Of a stretch of DNA of 64,000 nucleotides, positions 35,056 through 44,280 are shown in pieces. Position 1 is the first letter of the stretch. Each line of letters opens with the position of its first letter. Origin of the DNA: Aliikangiella marina (GTDB lineage: Bacteria > Pseudomonadota > Gammaproteobacteria > Enterobacterales > Kangiellaceae). Location: contig NZ_VIKR01000001.1 of NCBI RefSeq assembly GCF_007004765.1, positions 744,001 to 808,000 of the forward strand. The letters are read 5' to 3'. The notes beneath the pieces were generated by a model. The model was not told where the DNA came from. It made no database searches and worked only from the letters and a program-made list of their open reading frames with translations. A program made the position numbers and the translations under genes.

Positions 35056-37698
35056 ATGGATATCAATATGCGATTGATTGTGTCAATTTCGACTTTTCTC
35101 ATTTCTATTGTCGGTTACACTGGCAGCAGCTATTCACAGGCCGCTGAATTAGCCAATATACAAAGTCAATGCCGTAACATCACGCCACAGCAAAGACAAA
35201 TGGCCAAGGCTGCTGGTTACGATGTCGATCAATTATGTTCATCGGTGAGTAACTTAAATTCGCAAGAAAGCACTCAGCAGCCTATTCGTACGGTGATTCC
35301 CAGAGGATCGGCAGTCGAAATGAATTCAAGAGGTGTTATCGGCGAGCCAACTGAACCGGTTTCTGAAGAAGTCGAGTTTGTTGCAGACCTAGTAGAAACC
35401 ACTAAATTTATTGATGACAGTGGACTGACTCGTTACGGGTATGATCTATTTGCTGGCATTCCTACAACTTTTGCGCCTGCGACAGATATTCCTGTACCGG
35501 TCAACTATGTGATGGGGCCTGGAGACCAACTACAAATTCAATTGCTCGGCAAAGTCAGTCAGAATATCAATTTGACCGTAAGCCGTGATGGTACCATTAA
35601 TTTTCCTGAGCTCGGCCCTATCTCATTAGCAGGTTTAAATTTCACCGAAGCAAAATCAAGAATTCAAGAGACCGTCAAAGAACAAATGATTGGCGTGAGA
35701 GCAGTAATTTCATTGGGCGAACTTCGATCAATCCGAGTCTTTGTTCTCGGTGAAGCATTCAAACCGGGCTCATATACAGTAAGCGCGTTGTCGACTATGA
35801 CCAACGCGCTTTTTGTTAGTGGTGGTGTCAAAGAGTTTGGTTCACTAAGAAATATTCAGTTAAAGCGCCAGGGTGAAGTGATTACCACTCTCGATCTTTA
35901 CGACCTCTTGCAAAAAGGGGATACCAGTGGTGATCAAAGGTTACAGCCGGGTGATGTTATCTACATTCCACCTGTCGGAAAAACCGCAGGCATTACAGGC
36001 GAAGTTAAAAGACCGGCAGTTTATGAATTAAAAAATGAAAATAACTTAGAAAGTTTAATTCAATTGGCTGGAGGTTATTCAGCTAGTGCTTATCCTAATA
36101 TCTCTCATATCACTAGAAAAAGTAATAGTGGTTTTACGACAGTCATTGACGTCGACTTAACGACTAAGCAAGCTAAGTCGACTCGACTAAAAGATGGCGA
36201 CTTAGTTGAGATCAGTACTGTTTTAGATGAGTACGAGGGGGTTGTTGGTTTAACCGGCACTTTCCATCGTCCAAGAAAAGTGAAATGGAAACAAAATTTA
36301 ACCTTAGGTGATGTGATTACTTCTATCAGAGATTTCAAAGAAAATACCGATCTCAATATCGCCTTGATAATTCGCAAATCTTTACCGCTGCGAGAAATTT
36401 CGGTACTTCACTTTAATCCGCGATCTGTTATTGAGGGCGGCGAAGATAAAGATATTCTGCTAAAGCCTCTAGATAGAGTGGTCACTTTTAGTGCCTTTGA
36501 TGCTTCCAGGCATTCAGGTTCTTCGTTAGACTTATTCAAAGAAACCGATCCTGAAATCGGTTCGATTGAAGAAGCCAACGCGCTTGAAGCCCAATTGGAA
36601 AAAGAAGAAATCGAAAGTAAAACAAACTTTCGAGTGAGTCTGCTTACGCCTGTGATTGAAAAATTGAAAGAGCAAACCTCTGACGGTCAGTTAGTTCGAA
36701 TTGTGGAAATTTCCGGGAATGTTAGATTTCCAGGGGTGTATCCACTTTCTCAAAATATGAATACTCGAGATTTAATTTTATTAGCCGGTGGTTTAAGGGA
36801 AGCCGCTTATTTGGGTAATGCTGAAATTACTAGAAAAGATTTATCCAACTTTGAATCGGCAAGCGTTGAACATATTAACGTGAACTTAGCGGAACAATTA
36901 ACAGGCCGAAAATCATTTGAGTTACAGCCAAAAGACAAACTAGCTGTGTATACAACGCCAGAGTATCGAGAGCGGTTAAATATTTCATTGCAAGGCGAAG
37001 TAAGATTTCCTGGAGAATACGAGTTTAAGCGAGGTGAAACTCTCTCGCAGGTGATCTCCAGAGCTGGTGGCTTTACCCCAATGGCGCATATTCAAGCCGC
37101 GGTTTTTACTCGTGAAGCATTAAAACTTCAAGAGTCAGCACGATTAGAAGAGTTACGAGAAAGAATGCGAGCGGATATTGCCGCAAGTGAGCTCGAAGAG
37201 GTTGCGGCAGGAGAGGCTGCCGGAATGAATAATGCAGAGGCCTTATTAAACGCTTTGTCTGAAACTGAAGCCGTAGGGCGTTTGGTCATTGATTTAGAAA
37301 GAATTGTTTCTAATGAAATGACAGATATTCAGCTACAAGATGGCGACCAGTTGATTATTCCCGCATTTCGCCAAGAAATTTCGGTACTAGGTGAGGTGCA
37401 GCATGCCACTTCGCATCTGTTCAATGAGCAATGGACGCTTGAAGACTACCTAGACAAAAGTGGAGGGCTTACAGGGCGAGCTGACGATGATCGTATTTAT
37501 GTGGTTAAAGCCGATGGTTCAGTATTTTTGCCTAACCAAAGTGGTTGGCTAACCCATCAAAATGAAATGCTAAATCCGGGCGATACTATTGTCGTTCCAT
37601 TGGATACCGATCGAATTAAGTCTCTAACGCTTTGGACTAATGTGAGTCAGATTGTTTACCAGTTGGCGCTTGGAGCGGCAGCGGTGAAAAGTTTATAG
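35056..37698 (+). CDS. Polysaccharide biosynthesis/export protein with multiple SLBB domains (Wza-like)
   Basis: Outer-membrane export channel component for the surface polysaccharide. A signal peptide (about 1-30, hydrophobic LIVSISTFLISIVGY) lacks an obvious lipobox. The Poly_export domain starts near residue 150 (VNYVMGPGDQLQIQLLGK and TVSRDGTINFPELGPISLAGL). Several SLBB domains follow, recognisable by repeated segments such as VFVLGEAFKPGSYTV, AGITGEVKRPAVYEL, VEISGNVRFPGVYPL and ISLQGEVRFPGEYEF. At 880 aa it is much longer than Wza (379), a form common in Vibrio and Pseudoalteromonas relatives. It is the first gene of the ops-controlled operon. Confidence 0.9.
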   Translation: MDINMRLIVSISTFLISIVGYTGSSYSQAAELANIQSQCRNITPQQRQMAKAAGYDVDQLCSSVSNLNSQESTQQPIRTVIPRGSAVEMNSRGVIGEPTEPVSEEVEFVADLVETTKFIDDSGLTRYGYDLFAGIPTTFAPATDIPVPVNYVMGPGDQLQIQLLGKVSQNINLTVSRDGTINFPELGPISLAGLNFTEAKSRIQETVKEQMIGVRAVISLGELRSIRVFVLGEAFKPGSYTVSALSTMTNALFVSGGVKEFGSLRNIQLKRQGEVITTLDLYDLLQKGDTSGDQRLQPGDVIYIPPVGKTAGITGEVKRPAVYELKNENNLESLIQLAGGYSASAYPNISHITRKSNSGFTTVIDVDLTTKQAKSTRLKDGDLVEISTVLDEYEGVVGLTGTFHRPRKVKWKQNLTLGDVITSIRDFKENTDLNIALIIRKSLPLREISVLHFNPRSVIEGGEDKDILLKPLDRVVTFSAFDASRHSGSSLDLFKETDPEIGSIEEANALEAQLEKEEIESKTNFRVSLLTPVIEKLKEQTSDGQLVRIVEISGNVRFPGVYPLSQNMNTRDLILLAGGLREAAYLGNAEITRKDLSNFESASVEHINVNLAEQLTGRKSFELQPKDKLAVYTTPEYRERLNISLQGEVRFPGEYEFKRGETLSQVISRAGGFTPMAHIQAAVFTREALKLQESARLEELRERMRADIAASELEEVAAGEAAGMNNAEALLNALSETEAVGRLVIDLERIVSNEMTDIQLQDGDQLIIPAFRQEISVLGEVQHATSHLFNEQWTLEDYLDKSGGLTGRADDDRIYVVKADGSVFLPNQSGWLTHQNEMLNPGDTIVVPLDTDRIKSLTLWTNVSQIVYQLALGAAAVKSL

Positions 37699-37706
37699 CG
37701 CTTTTC

Positions 37707-37741
37707 AGGAGCGAGGCACGAGGAGCTGGGAACGAGGGAAG
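37707..37741. repeat. Left heptamer array flanking the four-helix-bundle gene
   Basis: Five 7-bp units: AGGAGCG, AGGCACG, AGGAGCT, GGGAACG, AGGGAAG. It starts 8 bp after the stop of the export gene. The outermost unit, AGGAGCG, is repeated in exact inverted form as the outermost unit of the right array (38228-38234). Confidence 0.85.
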
Positions 37742-37772
37742 AACATTAAATAAACTTGCCAAGGAGGGGCAA

Positions 37773-38129
37773 ATGAATTTTGAAGATATGGAAGTTTGGA
37801 AAAGAGCGGTTAAGTTAAGTTCTAAAGTATACAAAGAAACATCTAAATTAAAAGATTACGGATTCAAGGATCAAATAGGAAGAGCAAGTCTTTCGATACC
37901 TAGCAATATTGCGGAGGGAATGGAAAGAATTTCAATTAAAGAATCATTAAATTTTCTTTCTTATGCTAAAGCTTCCTGTGGTGAACTTTACACACAAATT
38001 ATTATCGGACAAGAAATTAACTATTTAAACACTGACACTGCAAGTCAGATGAAACTTGAATCGAAAGCAATTAGTAAAATGCTAGGCTCTTTGATTACCA
38101 AAAGAAAAAGTTTTATTAATACAAAGTAA
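37773..38129 (+). CDS. Four helix bundle protein (23S rRNA IVS / TIGR02436 family)
   Basis: A 118-aa helical protein of the family first met as ORFs in 23S rRNA intervening sequences. The Avd accessory proteins of diversity-generating retroelements share this fold. Family marks are MNFEDMEVWKRAVKLSSKVYKETS, the DQIGRASLSIPSNIAEGMER motif, and FLSYAKASCGELYTQI. It has a strong ribosome site (AAGGAGGGGCAA-ATG). Its molecular role is unknown. It splits the polysaccharide operon between the export protein and Wzi and is enclosed by inverted heptamer arrays, which suggests that it arrived as a unit of about 0.53 kb (37707-38234). No reverse transcriptase or rRNA is nearby. Confidence 0.9.
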   Translation: MNFEDMEVWKRAVKLSSKVYKETSKLKDYGFKDQIGRASLSIPSNIAEGMERISIKESLNFLSYAKASCGELYTQIIIGQEINYLNTDTASQMKLESKAISKMLGSLITKRKSFINTK

Positions 38130-38152
38130 ATTAGAATAAAAGGTGTTAGGTT

Positions 38153-39691
38153 TTGGGAGGGAGTAGCAATAGGGCACAGTGTATTCGAGAAAAGGTTTTA
38201 ATTCCTCGAACCTCGAACCTTGTATCTCGCTCCTACAAATTAATAATTGTTTTAGGATTATTATTTTGTAACGCAATTAGTGCTGAACCTTGGATCGACA
38301 CTAGAGATGAATTCCTGCGGGCCGATATAGAAATCTTAGCAGATATTGGCGTGATTAAAGTGCCTATTTCAACTTATCCTTTGATGTGGTCGGGGATAAT
38401 TAGAGACTTAGATTCGGTTAAAAGTGAGAATATTCCGATGGAATATCGAGCAACTTATTGGCGAGTTAAAAAAGCAGGACGAAAGTCAATAGGCGAGGAT
38501 TTGCGGCAGCTTAAATTTTCACTTTCTGATAATGAAAACGTTATCAGGACTTTTGGAGACTCTTCTCGAGCCAAGAATGAGTTATCAGCAAGAAGAGCAG
38601 GGATGAGTCGGCATTTTGCTTGGAACGCTGAGTTGACTTATGCGGATGATCCGATAGATGGTGATGATGTACGAGTTGATGGATCATATATTTCATCTAT
38701 CTTTGGTAATTGGATTGTTACTATCGGCGCAGTAGAAAAGTGGTGGGGGCCTAGTTGGAGTTCCAATAACATACTTTCGAATAATGCTCGGCCGCCTGTT
38801 GGGCTATCATTTCAGAGAAATTATTCGGACCAAGCTGACTCATCTGGTCTTCAATGGATCGGCCCTTGGACATTTAATGCATTTGTTTCTGAGCTCAATG
38901 ATGAACGAGGTAAAGCAAACTCCAAGTTAATAGGGGCTTCTTTAACACTTAAACCTATTGAGTCTGTTGAGGTAGGTCTTCGCTCTACACAAGTTTCGAC
39001 TGAAGATAAAAAAGTCGAAGCTTTTGATAGCTCTTTAGATGTGGCCTTGAGTAACAGAATATGCGTTTCTGAGATGAAAATAAATCCTCAGGAATGTCTA
39101 AGGTATTTTGATGAGAGTAGTCGTCAAATTAGTGGCTTAGATTTTCGGTGGAAATTACCCTTTCAAATACCCGTTGCCTTATATGGAAGCAGCTACTCGA
39201 ACAGTAAGCTGTTTTCTACCAACAGTATAAATCAAGTTGGCTTGACATCTTCGCTGAAAATTGGGTTGACAAGGGTCAAATGGTATATGGATGTCTCTGA
39301 TAAAAAGAGATTCAATGAGACTAACAACAGTTTAGAAAATTCTTTTACTGAGTTAGGTTTTCGATATAATAATTTGAGCTTGGGCTCAACTTTTGACGAT
39401 TTTACAAGTGTAGTATCTCTAGGTTTAATTGCAACTATAGACAAAACTAATCAAATATCATTACATTTTACAAAGGGTCGAGATATTTTGCATATCCCTG
39501 CCTTTAGGGAAGGAATTGAAAATAATTCTTCTTCAAAACGCAAAAGTGACTTAACAGCACTAAAACTGATTTGGAAAATAAACACAGATAAAGGTGGTAC
39601 TTTTAATATATCGCTTGAATCTTCGGATTTCGAGTCTCTGGTTAATAGGAATGAGGCAAGAATAGATTGGAACTATTTATTAAATAATTAG
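38153..39691 (+). CDS. wzi: Capsule assembly Wzi family protein
   Basis: Outer-membrane beta-barrel of the Wzi family, which anchors or organises capsule on the cell surface. After a hydrophobic signal core (KLIIVLGLLFCNAISA) come family traits: EFLRADIEILADIGVIKVPISTYPLMW, the SRHFAWNAELTYADDP strand, and VEKWWGPSWSSNNILSNNARPPVGLSFQR. Alternating beta strands run to the end. The only usable start is TTG 38153; there is no in-frame ATG or GTG upstream of the signal core. Residues about 17-28 (IPRTSNLVSRSY) are encoded by the right-hand heptamer array of the neighbouring cassette. The native start therefore appears to have been lost and replaced, giving an unusually long n-region. Confidence 0.82.
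   Translation: MGGSSNRAQCIREKVLIPRTSNLVSRSYKLIIVLGLLFCNAISAEPWIDTRDEFLRADIEILADIGVIKVPISTYPLMWSGIIRDLDSVKSENIPMEYRATYWRVKKAGRKSIGEDLRQLKFSLSDNENVIRTFGDSSRAKNELSARRAGMSRHFAWNAELTYADDPIDGDDVRVDGSYISSIFGNWIVTIGAVEKWWGPSWSSNNILSNNARPPVGLSFQRNYSDQADSSGLQWIGPWTFNAFVSELNDERGKANSKLIGASLTLKPIESVEVGLRSTQVSTEDKKVEAFDSSLDVALSNRICVSEMKINPQECLRYFDESSRQISGLDFRWKLPFQIPVALYGSSYSNSKLFSTNSINQVGLTSSLKIGLTRVKWYMDVSDKKRFNETNNSLENSFTELGFRYNNLSLGSTFDDFTSVVSLGLIATIDKTNQISLHFTKGRDILHIPAFREGIENNSSSKRKSDLTALKLIWKINTDKGGTFNISLESSDFESLVNRNEARIDWNYLLNN
38200..38234. repeat. Right heptamer array, inverted relative to the left one, inside the wzi 5' end
   Basis: Units on the plus strand: AATTCCT, CGAACCT, CGAACCT, TGTATCT, CGCTCCT. 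Read on the minus strand they are AGGAGCG, AGATACA, AGGTTCG, AGGTTCG, AGGAATT, the same style as the left array. All units keep exact 7-bp register. Confidence 0.85.
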
Positions 39692-39850
39692 AAAGATATT
39701 CCAACGTGTAGTTTTGAAAGTCGAGTAAGTAACGCTATAAGATGGTGTTAGAAATTTAAGATGCAGAAAGGCTCTGCTTGAGTTTTAGTATTACAGCTAG
39801 TTGAGTAAAAATATACATTCGTTAAATAAGAAATTGGATAGTGTGTTAAG

Positions 39851-40792
39851 ATGAGCATCGAAAAAAGTACTAGTGTGCCTTCGAATCAAAACGAGATAAC
39901 CTTAAAAGAAATCTTAGATGCATTCTGGGAAAAAAAGTGGATTATAATTATAGTAACTTCTATTTTTGCTATATCTTCCGTATTTGTTGCTTTAAATATC
40001 CCTAATCAATATAAGTCAACAACTATTCTTGCACCCTCGTCAAATTCTGGCGTGAGTGGGCTTTCGAAGTTGGCCGGACAGTTCGGAGGCCTAGCTTCTC
40101 TTGCTGGAATAAATCTTAGTTCCGGCGGCTCAGACGATAAATCATTAATTGCCATAGAGCTTATAAAAACATGGGGGTTTTTAGAAAAGTTTATAAAAGA
40201 ACAAGAAATTCAAATAGAACTTTTCGCAGTTGAAGGTTGGTCGTTACATAATGATAAGCTTCTCGTGAATGCTGACTTGTACGATGAAAGCCAAAAAAAA
40301 TGGGTCAGAGAACCTGATTACGGTAAAGGGATTGGTTCTGAGCCGACTAGCTGGGAACTATATAAAGAACTAAAAGATCGAATAGAAGTTAGTCAGGATA
40401 AAAATACTGGGTTTATTAAACTCAGTCTTGAATATTATTCTCCCAAGCTAGCTAAGGCATGGCTCGATAAGCTGGTATTATCATTAAATTCTCACATACA
40501 ACAAAAAGATCGAGAAGATGCGTTGAAAAGTATCAGTTATCTACAGAGCCAGATAAAACAAACAAATATTAATGAGATGCAAGCTGTTTTTTATCAACTT
40601 ATTGAAGAGCAAACCAAAACACTCATGCTTACAGAAGTAAGTGATGAGTATGCTCTCAAAACGATAAGTGAGCCCAAAGTAGCCGAAGTAAGGTCCACAC
40701 CTAATAGGGCATTAATATGCATTGTTAGTACTATTGTTGGCGCATTTTTTTCATCATTAATAGTTTTAATTCGGACTTACATTATTAAGTAG
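39851..40792 (+). CDS. wzz: Wzz/FepE-type polysaccharide chain-length determinant
   Basis: Inner-membrane co-polymerase that sets chain length. TM1 is at about residues 31-52 (WIIIIVTSIFAISSVFVAL), after the NEITLKEILDAFWEKKW start. A periplasmic helical domain follows, then TM2 near 288-308 after the proline-rich PKVAEVRSTPNRAL. It has no C-terminal tyrosine kinase, so it is the Wzz rather than the Wzc type. It lies 159 bp after wzi. That gap has only a weak 5-bp hairpin (GCAGA/TCTGC, 39763-39777), so the transcript probably reads through. Confidence 0.87.
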   Translation: MSIEKSTSVPSNQNEITLKEILDAFWEKKWIIIIVTSIFAISSVFVALNIPNQYKSTTILAPSSNSGVSGLSKLAGQFGGLASLAGINLSSGGSDDKSLIAIELIKTWGFLEKFIKEQEIQIELFAVEGWSLHNDKLLVNADLYDESQKKWVREPDYGKGIGSEPTSWELYKELKDRIEVSQDKNTGFIKLSLEYYSPKLAKAWLDKLVLSLNSHIQQKDREDALKSISYLQSQIKQTNINEMQAVFYQLIEEQTKTLMLTEVSDEYALKTISEPKVAEVRSTPNRALICIVSTIVGAFFSSLIVLIRTYIIK

Positions 40793-40854
40793 TTATTAAT
40801 TAATTGTAGGTTCGCGTAAATATAATCTCACGAGAACCTAAAAGTAAAATTAGC

Positions 40855-42096
40855 GTGTATAGTCGTAAGCATATTTCATTTAATTCATTTTTCATATTTT
40901 TAGAAAAAATATGCAAAATGATAACTTACTTTGTTGTTGGTGTAATTGTTGCGAGAGAAGTTGGGCCAAATGTATTTGGCTTGTATAGTAGTATATTATC
41001 TGTGTCTGTAATTCTTGCCGCTATAGCCGCTCTAGGGCTAAACTCTCTGTTGGCAAAAGAATTTATTAGTAACTCGAATCTTAATCTTGTTGCATCTAAC
41101 TCCTTAATAATTAGATTTTCCTCTTGTGTGTTATTTTCACTAATAAGTTTGTTAGTTTACAAATATGTGTTGAAGCTATCCACAGAGTTATCATTGTTAA
41201 GTTCGATGTTAATAATGCTAACGATGTCCCAAGTTGTGGATGTTTTTTTTGAGTCGAGACTAAAAAACAAAATTGTTTCTGCCTATAAAGTGAATGCATA
41301 TTTTTTCGGGGCGGCTTTAAAAATATATTCAGCAGTATATTTGAAATCAATTTATGCGTTAGTTTTTTCTCAAGTGATGGAGCTTTTCCTTGTTTTCTCA
41401 GTGGGTTTAATCTGTTTTTTTAGGCTTGAGAAGTCTGTAGTTAAGCATATTGATTTATCAATAGAATATACAGTGAATCTACTAAAAAAATCATTTCCAT
41501 TAATGTTATCCAGTATAGCTGTAATAATTTATATGAAGGTAGATCAGGTTCTTGTACTACATATTTTAGATGAAAGAAATGCCGGTTTATATGCGGCAGC
41601 CACAAGGTTGGTTGAAGGGTGCTTTGTGTTTTCAATGATAGTTATGCCGTCACTTTTTCCGAATATGATAAAGCTGCACGGTGAGAACTTTACAGAGTTT
41701 AATGTTTTTATTGGAAAAGTATTTGTTAAATTTGCCATCCTAGGCTTAATTGTTTCAGTTTTAGTATTTTTACTCTCAAGTGAGATAGTCAATCTCGTTT
41801 ACGGAGTAAACTATACGGAAGCGTCAAACGTTTTGGCTATCTATGCTCTTAGTATCCCTATAGTATACATTGGTGATTTATTTAGTAGGTGGTTAATTAT
41901 TACAGACAATTTAGTTCTGTCCATACTGCGTCACTCATTTGGATTAATAATTAATTTGTCATTGAATCTGCTTTTGATTCCAGTTGTTGGTATCGAGGGC
42001 GCCGCTGTCGCTTCAGTGTGCGGCTACTTGTCCTCGGTAGTTCTATTCTCACTAATCTCCTCTAGAGCGAGAAGCTTTTACATGTTTATGAAGTAA
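40855..42096 (+). CDS. wzx: Oligosaccharide flippase, Wzx-like (MOP/PST superfamily)
   Basis: Moves the lipid-linked repeat unit across the inner membrane. There are some 12 hydrophobic helices in 413 aa. The N-terminus has the typical FIFLEKICKMITYFVVGVIVAREVGPNVFGLYSSILS, and GLYAAATRLVEGCFVFSMIVMPSLFPNM lies in the middle. The start is GTG 40855. Base composition is clearly more AT-rich than the flanking housekeeping genes, as is usual for exchanged O-antigen/capsule genes. The following gene begins 2 bp after the stop. Confidence 0.85.
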   Translation: MYSRKHISFNSFFIFLEKICKMITYFVVGVIVAREVGPNVFGLYSSILSVSVILAAIAALGLNSLLAKEFISNSNLNLVASNSLIIRFSSCVLFSLISLLVYKYVLKLSTELSLLSSMLIMLTMSQVVDVFFESRLKNKIVSAYKVNAYFFGAALKIYSAVYLKSIYALVFSQVMELFLVFSVGLICFFRLEKSVVKHIDLSIEYTVNLLKKSFPLMLSSIAVIIYMKVDQVLVLHILDERNAGLYAAATRLVEGCFVFSMIVMPSLFPNMIKLHGENFTEFNVFIGKVFVKFAILGLIVSVLVFLLSSEIVNLVYGVNYTEASNVLAIYALSIPIVYIGDLFSRWLIITDNLVLSILRHSFGLIINLSLNLLLIPVVGIEGAAVASVCGYLSSVVLFSLISSRARSFYMFMK

Positions 42097-42098
42097 AG

Positions 42099-43160
42099 AT
42101 GAAAACATTATTAAAAAAAATCGTCCCAGAGTCTCTTTTTTTGGTTTTAGTTAAACTTAGGGATGATGTTAATTATTTTAAATTAGTAGTTGCAAAATCT
42201 AATAAAATTACAGCGTATTTCTCATTACTCTGGAGTAGGCTGTATTTAAACGAACACTTTGCGTTTTTGAGGGGAGCGTATGATTATGAAAGTCGATTGC
42301 GCCATGGTAAAAGGAATCTATATTTTATTAGAAGAAATGTGCATAGAATAGAAAAAGGATTAACCATGATCCCCAGGAGGCAAGTATTCGCCCTCCGGTT
42401 TATACTTGAAACAGTTGAAGCATTTAAGTTTCTATCTGATGATAGTGGTCGGATTAAAACAAGTGAATATAATTGGGCAAAAACTGTTTTGGATGAGTAT
42501 TTCGACGTTACGGATTCTGATCATGAGCAGTACCTTAAGGCACAATCGCTTTATCGCTCTCTTTCAACTAGTTTTGATAGCAAGGTGGAAGGACCGGTTG
42601 AATACAAAAACGAGATTGAAATAGATAAATACTTATCTTTAAAACTACTCTGCGAAAATCGAAAATCTGTGAGGTGGTTTAAAACGAAGAAAGTTAGTAA
42701 AAACCTAATAAATAAGGCACTTGAGGTGGCGTTGCTCTCTCCGTCAAGTTGTAACCGACAACCTTTTAAGTTTTATATTATTTCAGATCCTGAATTAGCG
42801 CGAGAGGTCGCAAAAGTTCCTGCTGGTACAGTAGGGTGGAGCGAAAACGTTCAGTGTATAGCTGTATTGGTAGGAGATTTGAAAGCTTTCTCCAATATTG
42901 CAAATAGGCACTCGATCTATGTTGATGGGACATTAGCTGTAATGCCTTTCGTTTTAGCTTTAGAGGCTCAAGGATTGTCTTCATGTATCATAAACTGGGC
43001 AGACAACCACGACAGAGAGAAAAAAATGTGTCAGTTGATTGGTTTAAGCGACAGTGAAAAAGTTGTCCTGTCGATTGCGATTGGACATGCTGTTGATGAA
43101 GTTTTAGTTCCATATTCAAAAAGAAAGTCAATAAAAGAAATCTCGGAATTTATAGAGTAA
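42099..43160 (+). CDS. Nitroreductase-like protein of polysaccharide clusters
   Basis: The C-terminal half (about 175-345) is a nitroreductase fold with the FMN-type motif ENRKSVRWFKTKKV, SPSSCNRQPFKFYII and the later VLSIAIGHA. The N-terminal 150 residues form a separate helical region with RHGKRNLYFIRRNVHRIEKGL, which I know only from polysaccharide-locus relatives. The reaction is unknown; a flavin-dependent redox step on a sugar or on the pyruvyl donor route is speculation. It is spaced 2 bp from wzx and 1 bp from the pyruvyl transferase, so it is translationally tied to both. Confidence 0.75.
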   Translation: MKTLLKKIVPESLFLVLVKLRDDVNYFKLVVAKSNKITAYFSLLWSRLYLNEHFAFLRGAYDYESRLRHGKRNLYFIRRNVHRIEKGLTMIPRRQVFALRFILETVEAFKFLSDDSGRIKTSEYNWAKTVLDEYFDVTDSDHEQYLKAQSLYRSLSTSFDSKVEGPVEYKNEIEIDKYLSLKLLCENRKSVRWFKTKKVSKNLINKALEVALLSPSSCNRQPFKFYIISDPELAREVAKVPAGTVGWSENVQCIAVLVGDLKAFSNIANRHSIYVDGTLAVMPFVLALEAQGLSSCIINWADNHDREKKMCQLIGLSDSEKVVLSIAIGHAVDEVLVPYSKRKSIKEISEFIE

Positions 43161-43161
43161 T

Positions 43162-44280
43162 ATGAAAAAGATATTTATTTTAAATGCGCAACCTGGCGGT
43201 AATAAAGGTGCGGAAGCAATGCTTGAGACTGTCGTGTTACAAATTGAAAAACAATTTGGCTCGGATTGTAAACTATACTTGGAGGCGCTAGGTGGATCTA
43301 CGAGCTACAAATTATTCGCAGAGCGGCTTGGTCTAGATCTTAATTTTATTACATTTAATCCGAAAAAAGTCATTAAGCCTTATCACGTTCAAGTCACTGA
43401 ATCTGATGTAGTTATAGATATTGGTGGTATAAATTACCATGATAAGTCAATAAAGGGCGTGTTAAGAAATTTTATACGTCACTCTTTCTTTCTTCGCAAA
43501 AATGCGAAGCTTGTTTTTTTTACACAGGATTTCGGTCCTTGTGAGAAATTATTGACGCGCATTTTAGCAAAATATGTATATAAAAGAGCTAGTAGCATCT
43601 TTATGAGGTCCGAAAAAAGTAGAAACCTTTTAATAGATTTAGTAGGAGATCAGAATATTAAGGGGCCTTTTCCTGATTGTACATTGATTTATCCTCCAGA
43701 ATCTTTTTCCGAGCAATTTGAGAAACTCAATATAGAAAAATACTTTATCGTAAGTCCTAGCGCCATAATGTACAACAAATACGGGGCGGATTACTTGAGT
43801 AAAATATCTGATGTTATAAGGGGAGTATATAAGGATTATACGCCTGTCGTGTTAGTACATAATTTTACATCAAATGATGGGTCGTCTGACCTGAAAGTAT
43901 GTAATATGTTGGTAGATAAAGTGAGAGATTGCGCACCAGTACTTTTTGACAAAGAGTTACCGCCAAGAGAGCTAAAATATATTTTGAGTAAATCATGTTT
44001 TACGCTTACATCTCGCTATCATGTGGTTGTTGGCTCGTTAAGTTGCAATGTACCCTCTATTGCGATTGGGTGGAGTCATAAGTATCAAGAGTTTTTGAAA
44101 TTATACAATCTAGAGTCACTCAATTTGGATTTTAATGACAAGTTTCAAAAGAAAGTATTAAAAAAGCTTGAAGAATTTAAAGATAACGATTTTTATTCGA
44201 GGAGCATAGGGCAATCTAATGTCGCTCTTAAAAGCAAAGTAAAGGACTCATTCAGTTTATTATTCGATGAGATCCGGTAA
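43162..44280 (+). CDS. Polysaccharide pyruvyl transferase family protein
   Basis: Expected to add a pyruvate ketal from phosphoenolpyruvate to a sugar of the repeat unit, making it acidic. The 372-aa protein has the PF04230 outline: N-terminal ILNAQPGGNKGAEAMLETVV, middle DVVIDIGGINYHDKS and FFTQDFGPCE, then C-terminal CFTLTSRYHVVVGSLSCNVPSIAIGWSHKYQEFLKLY, where the conserved R-x-H is visible. The stop codon overlaps the next ATG by one base. The sugar acceptor is not deducible. Confidence 0.83.
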   Translation: MKKIFILNAQPGGNKGAEAMLETVVLQIEKQFGSDCKLYLEALGGSTSYKLFAERLGLDLNFITFNPKKVIKPYHVQVTESDVVIDIGGINYHDKSIKGVLRNFIRHSFFLRKNAKLVFFTQDFGPCEKLLTRILAKYVYKRASSIFMRSEKSRNLLIDLVGDQNIKGPFPDCTLIYPPESFSEQFEKLNIEKYFIVSPSAIMYNKYGADYLSKISDVIRGVYKDYTPVVLVHNFTSNDGSSDLKVCNMLVDKVRDCAPVLFDKELPPRELKYILSKSCFTLTSRYHVVVGSLSCNVPSIAIGWSHKYQEFLKLYNLESLNLDFNDKFQKKVLKKLEEFKDNDFYSRSIGQSNVALKSKVKDSFSLLFDEIR

